Notes: generated by a model from the sequence alone, not told the origin. A stretch of DNA of 64,000 nucleotides from Nageia nagi (GCA_050084985.1 JBITNC010000001.1:215016001-215080000); one strand, 5' to 3'. Shown: positions 24,068 to 36,396, numbered from the stretch's first letter. Numbers and translations: made by a program.

Positions 24068-24117
24068 CCGGTGACTAGAGGATGGATGCTAGCGATCGAC
24101 ACTAAACGCTAGTGATT
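24068..24117 (-). promoter_or_regulatory. Phased motifs upstream of PMD gene B
   Basis: GGTGA (24070), AGCGA (24091) and AGTGA (24111) on the plus strand are the reverse complements of the TCACC/TCGCT/TCACT motifs, 21 and 20 bp apart, in the same place as the arrays at 5795 and 47471. Confidence 0.5.
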
Positions 24118-24611
24118 GTAAGTAAAATGCTACATTTGTGAATAGTCATGAGAATATTAAAAATTTCTCAAAAATAACCTTAAATTGGTCAAGAATATCA
24201 AAATATGATAAAATGTGATGTATCATTGTTACAGGAGATCATCTTGAAACCCCATTGTCGGGACAAAGGACAACACCATCAAAACTCATATACTAAAGAA
24301 AACTTATATGGTACATGTGTGATTAGACATGCAAAATGACATAATAGAAATGTCATGCAACTATCACATAAGCTCAGCACATTGTCATACCAAAAATAGT
24401 CACTTTTGAAGTATATTCAAATTTGTTTTCAAAACTACATCAAATGTTAAAAGAAAACACATTTTATCATAATTTGATAAATCAAAATTTTGATTCATCT
24501 AAGAAATTGAGTCAAAACTTATATCATAAAAAAGTAACAATAAACAATCAAGTAACAAAGCTTCTCATTCTATATTTTTGAAATCATCAACCGCATTTTC
24601 GGTTGATAATT

Positions 24612-24626
24612 CAAAAAGGGGCAAAA
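24612..24626 (+). other. Polypurine tract of copy B
   Basis: CAAAAAGGGGCAAAA immediately before the LTR start TGTAGACACC. Confidence 0.85.
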
Positions 24627-24800
24627 TGTAGACACCTAAAAATGTCCCTTTTTAACTAGTAAACATTGAAATAATCATAACTCTTTGTGACCATATAAAA
24701 TAGGTTTAAAAAACCATATTATTGGATAGCTATCATCAAGTACATGCAAAATGAGTGGTCACATGACCCTTTTTTGGTAAAATTTGGCTATGATAAACCA

Positions 24801-24880
24801 ATTGCCAGCGACCCAAAATAATTGCCAACATTTTAGGATGATCACCAACGTCTGCCTAGTAATCACTGGCGACCTTGTAA
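24801..24880 (+). promoter_or_regulatory. Four 20-bp spaced motifs in LTR U3 of copy B
   Basis: ATTGCCAGCG (24801), ATTGCCAACA (24821), ATCACCAACG (24841) and AATCACTGGC (24861) start exactly 20 bp apart, about 140-220 bp upstream of the TATA box. Equivalents lie at about 5007-5082 (A) and 46690-46775 (C). Likely a U3 enhancer array, or a decayed 20-bp minisatellite. Confidence 0.6.
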
Positions 24881-25020
24881 CAGCCGAACAGAAATCAAAA
24901 ATAATAAAATAAAATTGTAATGTCTCATTCTTCCAATATGCAATGGATAGAAGGGGTCAGTTATGACCTATGGTGGCTTTTGACTTCCCCTTACCAGCCT
25001 TAGAAAATCTCACCCAAAAA

Positions 25021-25030
25021 TCTATAAATA
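25021..25030 (+). promoter_or_regulatory. LTR TATA box, copy B
   Basis: TCTATAAATA at the U3/R boundary, conserved in all four Tat-like LTRs of the window. Confidence 0.7.
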
Positions 25031-26133
25031 CAAGCCAAAACAAAGCAATAGGGACCCATTTTTTGAAGTAGGTTAATGCTACCAAAATCTTGTGACCTCA
25101 TACCTTTTATTATTTTATGCTAGTTTCAATTTAATACATGTCATACATAGATGCTTTGATGTTATTGTCTTTTGCATGTGTGTAGGATTTATAGGTTGTC
25201 CATATCAAGGAGAGAAGCAAGCAAATCAAAAATAATGAAGATCTAATACTCTCATTTTGGCAAATGGCATTTGTAAAAGTCCCTTCCAAGGGAAAATTGT
25301 AGTTTGAGCTAAAAATCAATATTAATTTACAATTACAACATTTCTACCTATTTTGCATAATTTGAAGTTTAGTGAAAATCTAAGAATAATTGTATTTTAT
25401 GTTATTCTACATTCCAGCTCTATTTTCACTGTAATAGGAGGAATACTAGAATTTTCCCATCCATCGACTAACTATTAATGTTAAATCTTTTACAGTACAT
25501 TTACACATGGTACCAATATGAACCATGCAAAAGTGTAAAGAGTTATGTTACCTTATGAAGAGGTATGAATAGTGTTTATGGGAAATACATCTTATTCTAT
25601 CAATTGGGAACTATACTAATGTTGTGTTTGGGACCTCTATAGAGAGGGGTCCTGATGTGAGATAATGTTAGTGTGCTCTTGGGAATCAAATAGTATTGGT
25701 CATGAAGTGGTTACATGACCATAAACAAACAATAATTGTACACCAATTTGAATATTTTTATAAGTGACCTCCATTGAGGAAGGATTTTGATAATAGATGT
25801 GCATGTTTATATGTTAAATCTAATCATAGATTTCTAGCTAGTGTGGATATGGTCAAGTGCAATTCCTAAATAATATTAATAATGGTATTTCCCCTATATA
25901 GTGTATTTGGTTTAACAAAATGCTCCTATATATGTGTGGATGCTATATGGTCAAAACTAAGGTATTACAAGATTTGAATAATACTCTTAGTGCACTTAAG
26001 ACTTATGAGCTCTTTTAGAGCATCTTATCTTTATTTTAGTATATAAGTGTTATGGGTTAAGGTAATCATCTTAGGGGGATGGTTTACCATGGGATTTAAA
26101 TGATTGATCAATCTTCATATTAGGGAGGTTGTT

Positions 26134-27237
26134 TGTAATGTCCCCAAATTTGTAAAACATCCACTTTCTCTCCTCTTGGGGTGTGACATTCATGGCAAAG
26201 GAGGAGAAACCAAAAATAAATTAATTTAGGAGTATTTTATTAATATTTTACATTTATTTTTGTAACCAAGGCTAAAGAGACCCTTGAGGCACTCACCCTT
26301 GGATTTTATTTAATTAATTTGGCTCAATTATTTATAATTAATGCAATATTAGTCTTTCATAATGGGATGTTGCATTTATGAGCCATTGATCTTGTATTTT
26401 GGCATCTCTAGGCAACCATTATGGGATGTTGGACTTCCTAGGTCCCTAGATGATTTAATTTGTCATCCCAAGACACTAGAAGAGGGATGTTGCACTTTGG
26501 GTGATTCTAAGGTATGAGAGATCTTGTTATAAAAGGAGATGGGATGCATCATTTGGGGGATGTTGGAAGATCATTAGAGTTTATCTCTTTCTTGGGGTTA
26601 GCAGCTAGTGGAGTTGCAGCTTTCTAGCTAGCTTAGTGGGAGAGCTTGAGCTAGTGTGGAGGAGTTCTTACCTAAGCTAGGATAGTAGCTTGAGCCAATG
26701 AGGTAGAGTTTCTAGAGTATCTTGAGCTAATGAGGTGGAGTTACTAGAATAGTTTAAGCTAGTGTGGTGGAACTATTCCATCCTTAATCTATATCTAGCT
26801 AGTGGGGTAGATCCAGATCCAACTAGTGCAGCCATATTCTAGATCCAGATCTAACCTACCAAATCAGTGTGAGGAGGCACATATTAGATCTAGACCAACT
26901 AAATCAATGTGAGGAGGCTCATCTAGCATTATGGAGAAGAGATTGAAGAACTTGTAGGGCCAGATCATCTAAATCTACTTTATGAGGTCAAACATCCCCC
27001 TTCTTGAGCATTTAGGTATTTTTCCTTGAATATTGTACTTATCCATTTCGGACATCCTAGCTCTTGAAGAATAAAATTCATTTCTAGCTCTATTTCTTGT
27101 TCAATTTGTAGATCTAATTTGAATTGAGCTAGCTAGAAAAATATAATATATATATAAATTCCTAAGTAGTGATATTTCAACTTTGGAATATTACACTTTA
27201 ACAAAAATCACATTTTGTGAGTTTTGGGGATATTACA
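26134..27237 (+). repeat. 5' LTR of the complete TG element
   Basis: TGTAATGTCCCC...GGGGATATTACA, 1104 bp, with 5-bp inverted ends (TGTAA/TTACA). Repeated at 29692-30792 and, inverted, at 1465-2568. The middle holds AGCTAGTG-rich short repeats (26600-26850). Confidence 0.93.
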
Positions 27238-27238
27238 G

Positions 27239-27251
27239 TGGTATCAGAGCC
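27239..27251 (+). other. Primer-binding site of the TG element
   Basis: TGGTATCAGAGCC, complementary to the initiator Met-tRNA 3' end, one base after the LTR. Confidence 0.93.
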
Positions 27252-27278
27252 TATTTTCCTACCAACCTATATTAGCTC

Positions 27279-29054
27279 AGGCTGCCCAAGATCCATAATT
27301 ACTACTTGAGAGGAAGAAGTGATCCTTATTACCAATTGAGCTTGGAGGAGAGAGATGTAATAGATCTGGAGGGATCTAAAGAGTGGGAGGAAGTTGGACA
27401 AGGGAACATGGCCGATTCCAACATAGCCATCCTAGATGCATTAAGGAATATGATAGAGCAATTGCAGCTACTCATGTCCCAAAGAGGGAAATAGACTCCA
27501 CCACCTAGCTAGGAGAATAGAAACAACCAAGGAGAGAGCTCATTTGGGGCTAGATCTCATTACCAAAATTCTATACCTATTCCACCTAAGCCTCTTTTCA
27601 GAAAAGAGGAAGATCTAGAGGAGATCTATCGAAGACAATGGGAGATGCTTGACCAATTGTTTGATGAGCACATGGCCAAACTAGTAGAGTATAGAAACAT
27701 CATATCTTTCTAAGAATTTCATGGACAATTGGAGGGAGGACAAGGAGGATGCCCACCTATCTTTACGGAGCCATTGTAGAAGATCCAATTGGAGAAATTT
27801 GATGGAGGTGCAGGCATCTCGATAAGAGGATGGATTCACCAACTCCAAATGTACCTATCTTTTAATTCCATGGTGAAAGATGAGGCCATACATTTTGCCA
27901 CACTCTCCTTGAAGGGACAAGCCTATGAGTGGTGGCACCATGGAATGAAAACATTAGGGCATGACTAGATCTCAACTTTTGATAAATTTTGCCAAAGGTT
28001 GCTAGAATGTTTTGAAAAGAAGACTAAAGAAAGTTACTTCCATGAGCTCACCAAGATCCAACAAAAAGGTATAGTTGAAGAATATGTAGATGAGTTTATG
28101 AATGTTTCTATTATGGTTTCAAATCTATCAAAAGCTAGAAGGATGGCTATGTTCATGGAGGGTTTGAATGAAAATATTAGAGCATCTATCAAAGCATTTG
28201 AGCCAAATGACCTTAATGAGGTAATTAGAAGGGTCATAGCACTTGAATCAACCAATTTGATCTAAGGGAAGAGCAATTAAGGAAGGATGTAGCCACCCCA
28301 GCAACAAATTATGCTAGCAAGTAAAATGAATGGGAGCCAAGGAAGGCTCACATCTCCACCAAGGAGAAATGCATGGCCATTAGAGTAGACATAGAGGGAT
28401 CAAGAGATATCACATTCTAAAATGAGAAGAAGGAAAATGTCCTTTGTCTATAGAGGATCATGGGAGCTAAGCCATCATTGCAATGGGAAGGTGCAGCTCA
28501 GTTATGTAGAGGTAGTGGAGATGGAGGAACCTAAATCAAATCCATGGTGCATTTCAAAATTTGTGGAAGAGTTTTCCACTCATGGCACCTTGGCCACCAT
28601 TAGTGGAGCACCCCATTGCCCCAAATTATGCATTTAGGGAAGAGCTCTAGGAGAAGAAGTGATTATTCTTATCAATGGAGGGGCATCTCACAACTTCATT
28701 AATGCTTTATTTGCTACTAAGAAAGGAGTAAGGATGGACATTTTTGAAGGATTCAATGTGGCTAATGCTAATGGCTAGATCTCATTTTGTAATAAGGTGA
28801 TTAGACAACTTCCAGTTAAGACCAATAATTACTCTATGAGAAGTGATTTCTATGTATATACCATGGGAGGGACCTTGCACATGGTCTTTGGAATTCAATG
28901 GCTAAAAACTTTAGGAGAGATTAGGACAAATTATGACACCTTGGAAATGAAGTTCCTAGCAAATGGAAAGGAGGTCATCATGAGAGGATTGCAAGGTAGC
29001 AATAGGGCCACTTCACAAGCCCATCAATTGGAAGTAATAGAAGATCCAAAGTAG
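27279..29054 (+). pseudogene. gag: gag with fused protease-like domain, TG element
   Basis: The start codon is eroded (AGG where copy 1 has ATG). Gag core: IRGWIHQLQMYLSFNSM, ATLSLKGQAYEWWHHGMK, FDKFCQRLLECFEKKTKE and VDEFMNVSIMVSNLSKARR (27800-28265, the last 88 codons open). The zinc knuckle is degenerate (VYRGSWELSHHC, about 28445). A retropepsin-like segment follows: ILINGGASHNFINALFATKKG has Asn where the catalytic Asp should be, then MVFGIQWLKTLGEI, typical of the protease C terminus. Stops at about 27491, 27711, 27776, 27967, 28263 and 29051. Reading ends before any RT motif. Confidence 0.85.
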
Positions 29055-29679
29055 CAACATCGAATCATTCCTCACATCCCAAATAGAACTACCATGCAAT
29101 ACATCACCCAATCCCAAGGTAACATGCCCACATTTGCTCAACCACTAATGAATTGGTTAAGATTGTTCTTTTTTTGGATAATAAGTTGGAGTTTGATTGA
29201 ATATTGGAAACAAGTGATAATACTTGTTGGTCAGATTTACTTCTCTTTGGCATATATGTCCCTATTACAAGTATATTGCTACAAAATTTTTTGGGACAAA
29301 TTGTCCATCATCTTGCTTAAAATTAGAAATAGAGGGATTGGAGATTTGGTATTACTTCATCATACTTTTCCTTATGAACCACTCATCCACTTAGACCATT
29401 GGGATGTTGGGATGAATGTATTCATGGTTGCTAAAATTATAGATTCTCCCTCCCATCATGTGATGTAGTCCTAGATAGAAGATAACCCACTAACACTCCT
29501 TGATGTCATTCAGGACTTGGATGTTGGGTTGTGGAGCTATGAAGGTAGACATTTTGGCCATCACTTGCAGCAGAAAATTAGAACTCTTTCTCCTTGTTCT
29601 TTCATCCACATTATAGCTTTTCAAGATGGGAAAGAGAAGGGCCAATTTATCTTGAGTTGCTTAGGGACAAGTAATTCAA
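29055..29679 (+). other. Region between protease-like domain and 3' LTR, TG element
   Basis: Contains a 124-codon chance-or-remnant frame (29094-29468) and further short coherent pieces (DVIQDLDVGLWSYEGRHFG, then HLQQKIRTLSPCSFIHIIA). No RT, RNase H, integrase or chromodomain signature seen. May be a remnant of the deleted pol end. Confidence 0.4.
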
Positions 29680-29691
29680 GAAGAGGAGACT
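29680..29691 (+). other. Polypurine tract of the TG element
   Basis: GAAGAGGAGACT directly before the 3' LTR start at 29692. Confidence 0.8.
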
Positions 29692-30792
29692 TGTAATGTC
29701 CACAAATTTGTAAAATGTCCACTTTCTCTCCTCTTGGAGTGTGACATTCATGGCAAAGGAGGAGAAACCAAAAATAAATTAATTTAGAAGTATTTTATTA
29801 ATATTTTGCATTTATTTTTGTAACCAAGGCTAAAGAGACCCTTGAGGCACTCACCCTTGGATTTTATTTAATTAATCTGGCTTAATTATTTGTAATTAAT
29901 GCAATATTAGTCTCTCATAATGGGACATTGCATTTATGAGCCATTGATCTTGTAATTTGGCATCTCTAGGCAACCATTATGGGATGTTAGGCTTCCTAGG
30001 TCCCTAGATGATTTAATTTGTCATCTTGAGACACCAAAAGAGGGATGTTGCACTTTGGGTGATTCCAAGGTATGAGAGATCTTGTTATAAAAGGAGATGG
30101 GATGCATCATTTGGGGCATGATAGAAGATCATTAGAGTTTATCTCTTTTTAGGGGTTAGCAGCTAGTGGAGTTGCAACTTTCCAACTAGCTTAGTGGGAG
30201 AGCTTGAGCTAGTGTGGAGTTCTTACCTAAGCTAGGATAGTAGCTCAAGCCAGTGAGGTGGAGTTGCTAGAGTAGCTCAAGCTAGTGAGGTGGAGTTACT
30301 GGAATAGTTTGAGCTAGTGTGGTGGAACTATTCCATCCTTGATCTAGATCCCGCTAGTGGGGTAGATCCAGATCTAGCTAGTGCGACCATATTCTAGATC
30401 TAGATCTAACCTGCCAAATCAGTGTGAGGAGTCACATCCTAGATCTAGACCAACTAAATTAGTGTGAGGAGGCTCATCCAACATTGGGGAGAAGAGATTG
30501 AAGAACTTGTAGGGCCAAATCATCCAAATCTACTTTATGAGGGCAAACATCCCCCTTCTTGAGCATTTGGGTATTTTTCCTTAAGTATTATACTTGTCCA
30601 TTAGGGACATCCTAGCTCTTGAAGAATAAAATTCATTTTTGGCTCTATTTCTTGTTCAATTTATAGATCTGATTTGAATTGAGCTAGATAAAAAAATATA
30701 AGATATATATAAATTCCTAAGTAGTGATATTTCAACTTTGGAATATTACATTTTAACAAAAATTGCATTTTGTGAGTTTTGGGGATATTACA
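29692..30792 (+). repeat. 3' LTR of the complete TG element
   Basis: 1101 bp, TGTAATGTCCAC...GGGGATATTACA; followed at once by the target duplication TTGTT. Confidence 0.93.
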
Positions 30793-30797
30793 TTGTT

Positions 30798-33700
30798 TGA
30801 TGTGGAGATTTCTCCTTAATCTATATGGACTATATTCATTCCTTGTGGAATTTTAACCTCATTAAGTTGATCCTTGAGTTGTATGCCATTTGTTTATGGG
30901 TTCCTCAAACTAAAAGAATTATGAATATTAAGCTAGAGTGAATGGCAAAGGCATGTGATGCTGGTGGAAACTCCATACTTCATAACATAGTCTCTAGATG
31001 TCTTTTAGAGGATGATATGGGTCAAGATAGTATGGATAAACTTTTGGAACTTGGTATCAATATTTTGGGTATACAAAAAGTGGACTACATAGAGTATGTA
31101 TGATTTATAAGGGATAAATGGTCTTCTCCCTATAGCAAAAAAGTAAAAAGTGGGAAAGATCAAGATCATTGCTCTTAAATAGTGTTAAGAGATAAAGTTT
31201 AGTTGGAGCAAAAAGGATTCAATTTGGATATTTATCATGCTAGTTGGGTAGTGTGTTAGCATCTATAGCTATTTCACATATGAGTGAAAGGTCATCTCAG
31301 GGGCATGTATGAAAATTATTATGAAATAACTTGTATGTTGGTGTGATGTAGTTGAGAATGGATTGGAAGCCCTTAAATGAGTAATGTGAACTAGTAATGG
31401 GAATGGTGTAGCTTTATTTGATGCCTAACCAATACCATGACTCAAGTTTTGGGATACTAGAGGAAGTTGGTAAGTTCTCAAAAGTAGATTGTAATGTCAA
31501 TGCATGGTAGGCTTATGGTAGGCCTAACTCAAAGTGAGGAGCCAACTAACTCAACACAAGTTAGTTTTATATTTTGTATGGTGGTTTCTTACAAGGAATC
31601 ATGGCCAAATTAGCAAATGCTAGGGAAGGTTTGGTTATAGCCATGGCTAACTTGGTATAAGTACATAAAGGGTTTTTGAGAAACCTCAAATGATTCAATA
31701 GAGATCATAATGAATGTGGTGAAGTTAATATGAAATAGTTTGTGATAAGCAAACACAAGATACAATAATAGATTGTATGACCAGTTAGTAGAGAACTTAT
31801 TGGTACTTGATTTAGTGATGTGAAATACAATGGATGAGCCTTATCTCTAGCTTGAATGGATGAATCTTAGATCATCAATTTGTGTATATGGAAAGTAGTT
31901 GATGGGCTTGTATGAGAATGAGATATAGATACTTCAATTAGAATTATGCTTGGATATCTAGGTGAAGATGTTTTATCTATGAAGGTAAGAATTATTATAC
32001 AAGGCATGATATATGTTATTATGAGAGGGAAGAAGTGAAGGGTAGAAAAGCATGAGCCTTATGATGGTACAAATCATGCAATATATGCTTATATATTTAA
32101 GTGGGGAGTACACTAATGCCTACCATATATAATCAAATGTTGGGTGAGTGTTTCCTCATCACCAAAGATAATTAGTTAACATACTAAAACTATATGGCAA
32201 TGAGTTTTTATGGAAATAAAGTATAATGTGGTATTGTTTGGTATATGTTGTCATCATATTTTTATACTACTATAGTGCATGTTGGGGAATTCTATTTAGT
32301 TCCTATGAAGAAAACCTTGACTAGAGTTCAATTGAAATGACATGTAGGAGCACATCCCCCCCTTTGGAGATTTAAGTGGGGAGAGACTCTTGAAATACTC
32401 TCATATATGGAGATCATTTCTTACACCTTTGATATATTATGGAATGAGATCATAAACTATAAGCACATATGTCTTAGATGATTCAACAAAAAGAAATCAT
32501 TCAAAAGTATCTTACAATGTATGGACCATTCTTATCCTAAAAATAGAATTAGAGCACATGAGGAGTTCTTGTAGAAATCCTACGACTCACATTAGGTAGG
32601 TCATATTAGGAGATATAGGACCTTATCCCTAGTATTATGTGGAGTCTTTTAGGTAAAAGATCTTTGATCCTTTGACTCAATTGTTGAACAAATACAAAAA
32701 GTGGTGGTAGTTAGATAGAAGATGATAGATGTTTCTAAATTTGTTTTAAGTTACATATTAATGATAGATTACTACCTTGTGGCTTATGATTTGTGCAAGT
32801 TAAAAGATGTGAAAAGGTGATATTTGGATCATGATTAGAGAGTTTTTGTTATAATGCATTACTTGAGAGATAGCAAGGTGAGATATCAAGTTTATCAATG
32901 GCATTTGGTTTGAATTGTTCAAGTTGTAAAGATGATTTATATGAAGGTTCAAACCACTATTCTTATATGGTTTTGTATCCTAAAAGGATAAGGATATACT
33001 AGTGGAATAGTTTATGGACATATCATCTCATCTTGGCTTAGTGTCATCATGATGATGTAAAGCCCTATATTCAATATACTCCTTTAAGAAGTTATGAAGG
33101 ATAAATTAAGTGGATGTATTAGAATCAAAGTATATGGTTGTAGTGAAAGCTTCATATATGGTTTTATGGGTTTTTAGTTTAGGATTAGTTATCTTTAGAT
33201 ACATGGTCTAGGACTTGTGTGGCATAATGATAATAATGAACCTATACAACTACATAGGATGGGACATGTAGCTAATGAAGATAAAATGTACCTCCACTTC
33301 ATAAGATAAATCAACCCACATTAAATAATAAAAGCATCTATGGTGTGAGTTTATGATTAAGACTTTAGGGATGATGAGTAGAAGTGATAGGTGTAGTATG
33401 GACTACTCTAAATCAAGTCCTTAAGCTTATGGATGGATCCTTAGGAGTGAAATTATTACAATGCATCCTTGGGATATTGATTTATGGGTAGAATAGGAAA
33501 TATTAGATCATCCTATAAAGTATGGTTAGGTATTTCTTTAGGTGCCACCAGTTGAGTCCATAAAGAGGTTAATGTTGGAAAGTTATAGCCAATTGTGATC
33601 AACTAGGTTAAATCCTATGAGAACCTATGGCTAGGTTGTTATATGTGGATTTTAGCTCCTAGCATATGTGAAAGGATTATGCTTGATTAGTTTGTTACAA

Positions 33701-34075
33701 AAACTCAAGTTAGATTACATAAATTAGATTGTGAACATGGATATATTGAAAGATAGTTATTGGTGTAAAATAACCAATAAGGGCATTCATTTTGGAAAAT
33801 ATAACCAAGAGTTGGTATTGAGAGCTTATAATTTAAACCACATTTTTAGTGGGAAAAATTTCATTAGATGTTAAATATTCAAATTGAAAACCTTTGGTTA
33901 TGTTACCTTTATGTTCAACATAGATATACCAATGAGGTAATGATGAACACAACCTTCAAGATTGGAAAGCCAACAAGGATTGATGTACTTTGAACCACTT
34001 TAGGATTGGATTATTGATGATGTCATTAACTATCCTAAGTAGAGGATAATATGAGAGGGTGACCTCTCCTAAGGG
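30798..34075 (+). other. Decayed internal region of F1
   Basis: The clearest coding trace is at 30840-31130, where one frame reads NFNLIKLILELYAICLWVP, AKACDAGGNSILHNIVSRCL and MDKLLELGINILGIQKVDYI with two stops. Later stretches (32270-32580) also keep short coherent frames. No motif of RT, integrase or protease is convincing, so the superfamily is unresolved. Confidence 0.4.
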
Positions 34076-34519
34076 TGTGATTGAACTAGAGCATAACCTC
34101 TAGCATACAAGGACCACTTTTAAACATAAGCTACTATGCTTAGGGATCATGGTGGACTAGAGTGAGAGAGTCCATTATCATGGTTGTATTTATAGGATAA
34201 TCAAGGTGAATAAAGTTTAGGGGACCTTAGGGGGGATACCCATTTGAAGATCATTGGTTGGTTGGTGAGCTAGGGGTCCTTTGGGTACTTGTGTTAGTGC
34301 TTATCTTATCAAGCCTAGTCTAGTGATGGACTAGGATCTAGGTGCCCCAAAGGACTAGGTTGTGCCTTAAGGGTGTTATGCCCTAGGTAGTATGCTACTA
34401 TGAAAATTTATGTGTAACACTTAGCATAGGTAGGATGCTTAAGGGTATATATATGGGTTTTCATACAATACATTATGGGAGTCATATTCCATGGGGTTAC
34501 TCATGTTGGTAATATGTCA
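34076..34519 (+). repeat. 3' LTR of F1
   Basis: About 444 bp, starts TGTGATTG and ends near TATGTCA. Aligns with the F2 5' LTR (38941-39402): TAACCTCTA, ACCATGG/ATCATGG, GGTCATTGGTTGG-type and CCCTAGGTAG/CCTTAGGTAG segments occur in the same order. Confidence 0.65.
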
Positions 34520-34599
34520 ACTACTATGGAAGGATAATTGGTGACTAGTCTTCACTTAGATTGATGTAATGTAATTCATCCCATATGAATATAGTTAAT

Positions 34600-35490
34600 T
34601 TATTGAGTTTACCCTATCACCTAAGATGGCTTTCTACATATCCAACCTACACCTACTCTTGTTCCCTCACTCCTCCCTCCCTAAATCATGCAACATATTA
34701 TGAATCTATACCTTCCCCTAGTTGCCTCTACAATTTAGCTAAGACATGGAGTACATTCGACACTACATCTACATGTAGAACATATCCTATAAGTCCTTCC
34801 CATGCATGATGGTGTGAAGTGTGTGTAGAGACCCTACTACATGGTGTATCATGATCTAAGGTCTGCTAGCAACATATCATTATTGCTAAACATTCATATC
34901 CATATGCAATTCTATAGAGAGGATTATGGATACTGAATGTAGTAATGGTTCAAAAATATGTTTGATGCCAATCATAGAATACAAAACCCTCTCTCCATAT
35001 TGAAGTCCCTTGAATGAATTTCTTACTCACCCTCTCTCCATGACTTTATTCCATTCCACAAACCCTATCTTAATTACTCTATAGTTCATCTAGGGCATGA
35101 AGTACATCCAATGCTATGCCTACATGTAGAACCTATCCTTTAATTCCTTCCCATGCATGGTGGTGGAAGTGTTTAAAGAAACTCTACCACATGGTGTATC
35201 ATCATCTAGGGTCTACCAATAGTGTACCATAATTTCTTAATTTTCATGCTACTATATGAGTTTGTAGAGAGGACTATGGATGACCAATGTAGAGGTGGCT
35301 AAAAAATATGCATGATACTAATTATAGACCTCATGGCCCTTGCTCTATCTTTCACTCCCCTTGATCCCTTTTTTGTACTCCCTATTACCTCTATGGATCA
35401 TATATGGTATGAAGAACATTTAAAAAATACATACAACGTAGGCAAATTTACCCTTTATTTGATTATAGATAGGTTTTTAACCTAAAACTA
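34600..35490. repeat. ~350-bp tandem repeat, two units and a partial third
   Basis: GGAGTACATTCG (34748) and GAAGTACATCCA (35099) open two units 351 bp apart that share ACATGTAGAAC, CCTTCCCATGCATG, ACATGGTGTATCAT and TAGAGAGGA-TATGGAT. A partial third begins near 35411. The 225-base open frame at 34585 lies over the repeat and is not a gene. Confidence 0.7.
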
Positions 35491-35493
35491 CTA

Positions 35494-36378
35494 TGGTGGG
35501 GGAAATATGAGAGCATCCTCACCCATTTGCTAACTCCTAATGTTAAAGCCTTCAATGTTTTCTTGCACTTTTGATAATCTAGAATTTTATGAGAAAAGAG
35601 TTAATTTGGCTTTTAAAATTCAAACTTATTACCTTCTAGTGTTGAGAATGAGTAGGCAATGGGTCTTGTAGGCATCGATGTGAGCTTAAGCATTGCTATA
35701 GTAGCATATGATTAGTTAGAGATCATTGGCATGAATAATATGTGGTTTATGTGTATGCCCTCATATTAGTAATGGTCCTCATTCCCTCATTTATTAGTTT
35801 ATACATGTGGTGTCCTATCTATGAACTAAGTTATCTAAGGAAGCTAGAAAACCAATGTGGTAATATGCCTAGGAATCTAAGAGGTGGCTATTTAGATCCA
35901 AGATAATATTAGTAGGATTTTGATCTTATCAACTAAGATGGGTTGTGAAGTGGTTATTAAAATAACAAAGATTTCAATTTGCTTAGGAGGAATATTATCT
36001 TATGTAAATAATATTTGAGCATTATTGATTGAACCTAACTCATAGATCAAGGTGTGTCAATGGTCATGGACCTTTATTGAGTTGTAATTTTGAATTATTA
36101 AGTTTATTAGCATAATAAAGCTACCACTTTCCTCCAATTTACATATTTATATATTTTCTTCATGTTCTTATAGTAGAAGTAGAGTAGCTTACACTTGTGA
36201 TTCTATTTACGTCTTCCACTTGCATTATGTTTCACTAATCCTATAGGTTAGTCCAATTATGAGGCATAGCCTAGTGACTGAATGATCATTCCCCTACTTG
36301 AGATGGTTGGTTTGGGTGATTTAGTGCCATGTAAAGGTAATTTATGCCCATTTACCTTTGGGTTAAATTTATCCCACA
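35494..36378 (+). repeat. 5' LTR of G
   Basis: From TGGTGGGGGAAATATGAG to TTATCCCACA. Matches 38046-38937 along its length (CCTCACCCAT, TTGAGAATGAGT, CTACCACTTTCCTCCAATTT). Exact ends uncertain by a few bases. Confidence 0.72.
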
Positions 36379-36383
36379 ACTAT

Positions 36384-36396
36384 TGGTATTAGATCT
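36384..36396 (+). other. Primer-binding site of G (mutated)
   Basis: TGGTATTAGATCT, two transitions/changes from the TGGTATCAGAGC consensus, six bases after the LTR end. Confidence 0.65.

Larger units (their letters stand above)
11166..25436 (+). mobile_element. Tat-like Ty3/gypsy retrotransposon copy B (5' LTR missing)
   Basis: Order: gag, protease, G-patch, RT, RNase H, archaeal-type second RNase H, integrase, ORF2, long 3' region with an antisense PMD gene, PPT, 3' LTR. The dual RNase H and the absence of a chromodomain place it in the OTA clade, Tat lineage. The 5' LTR and leader are absent, replaced by the inverted copy A. The 3' end (25436) lies in the internal sequence of element F1. 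The whole arrangement recurs in copy C, so it is a real element structure. Confidence 0.88.
24627..25436 (+). repeat. 3' LTR of Tat-like copy B
   Basis: 810 bp from TGTAGACACCTAAAAATG to CACTGTAATA (terminal CA eroded to TA). Contains the U3 motif array (24801-24880) and a TATA box at 25021. Aligns with the LTRs of A and C. Confidence 0.87.
26134..30792 (+). mobile_element. Complete gag-only LTR retrotransposon (TG family)
   Basis: 4659 bp, flanked by a perfect 5-bp target duplication TTGTT (26129-26133 and 30793-30797). LTRs of 1104 and 1101 bp, PBS directly after the 5' LTR, PPT directly before the 3' LTR. The internal region codes for gag and a protease-like segment only; there is no RT, RNase H or integrase. 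This is the structure of non-autonomous TR-GAG-type elements, which depend on a partner's enzymes. LTRs differ at roughly 4% in the first 250 bp. Confidence 0.92.
25437..34519 (+). mobile_element. Old LTR element F1 (internal part plus 3' LTR), split by a TG element
   Basis: 25437-25745 matches 40640-40936 of F2. Removing the TG insertion joins 25437-26133 to 30798-34075, which ends in an LTR (34076-34519) matching the F2 LTR. The 5' part is missing, cut by copy B. Internal frames are decayed and I cannot assign a superfamily. Confidence 0.6.

Noticed and set aside
4434-25436. A single DNA transposon with 6.7-kb terminal inverted repeats
   Set aside because: The outer ends are LTR ends (TG...CA, TATA box, PPT next to them), no target duplication links the two flanks, and copy C shows the same half-unit without the opposite arm in view.
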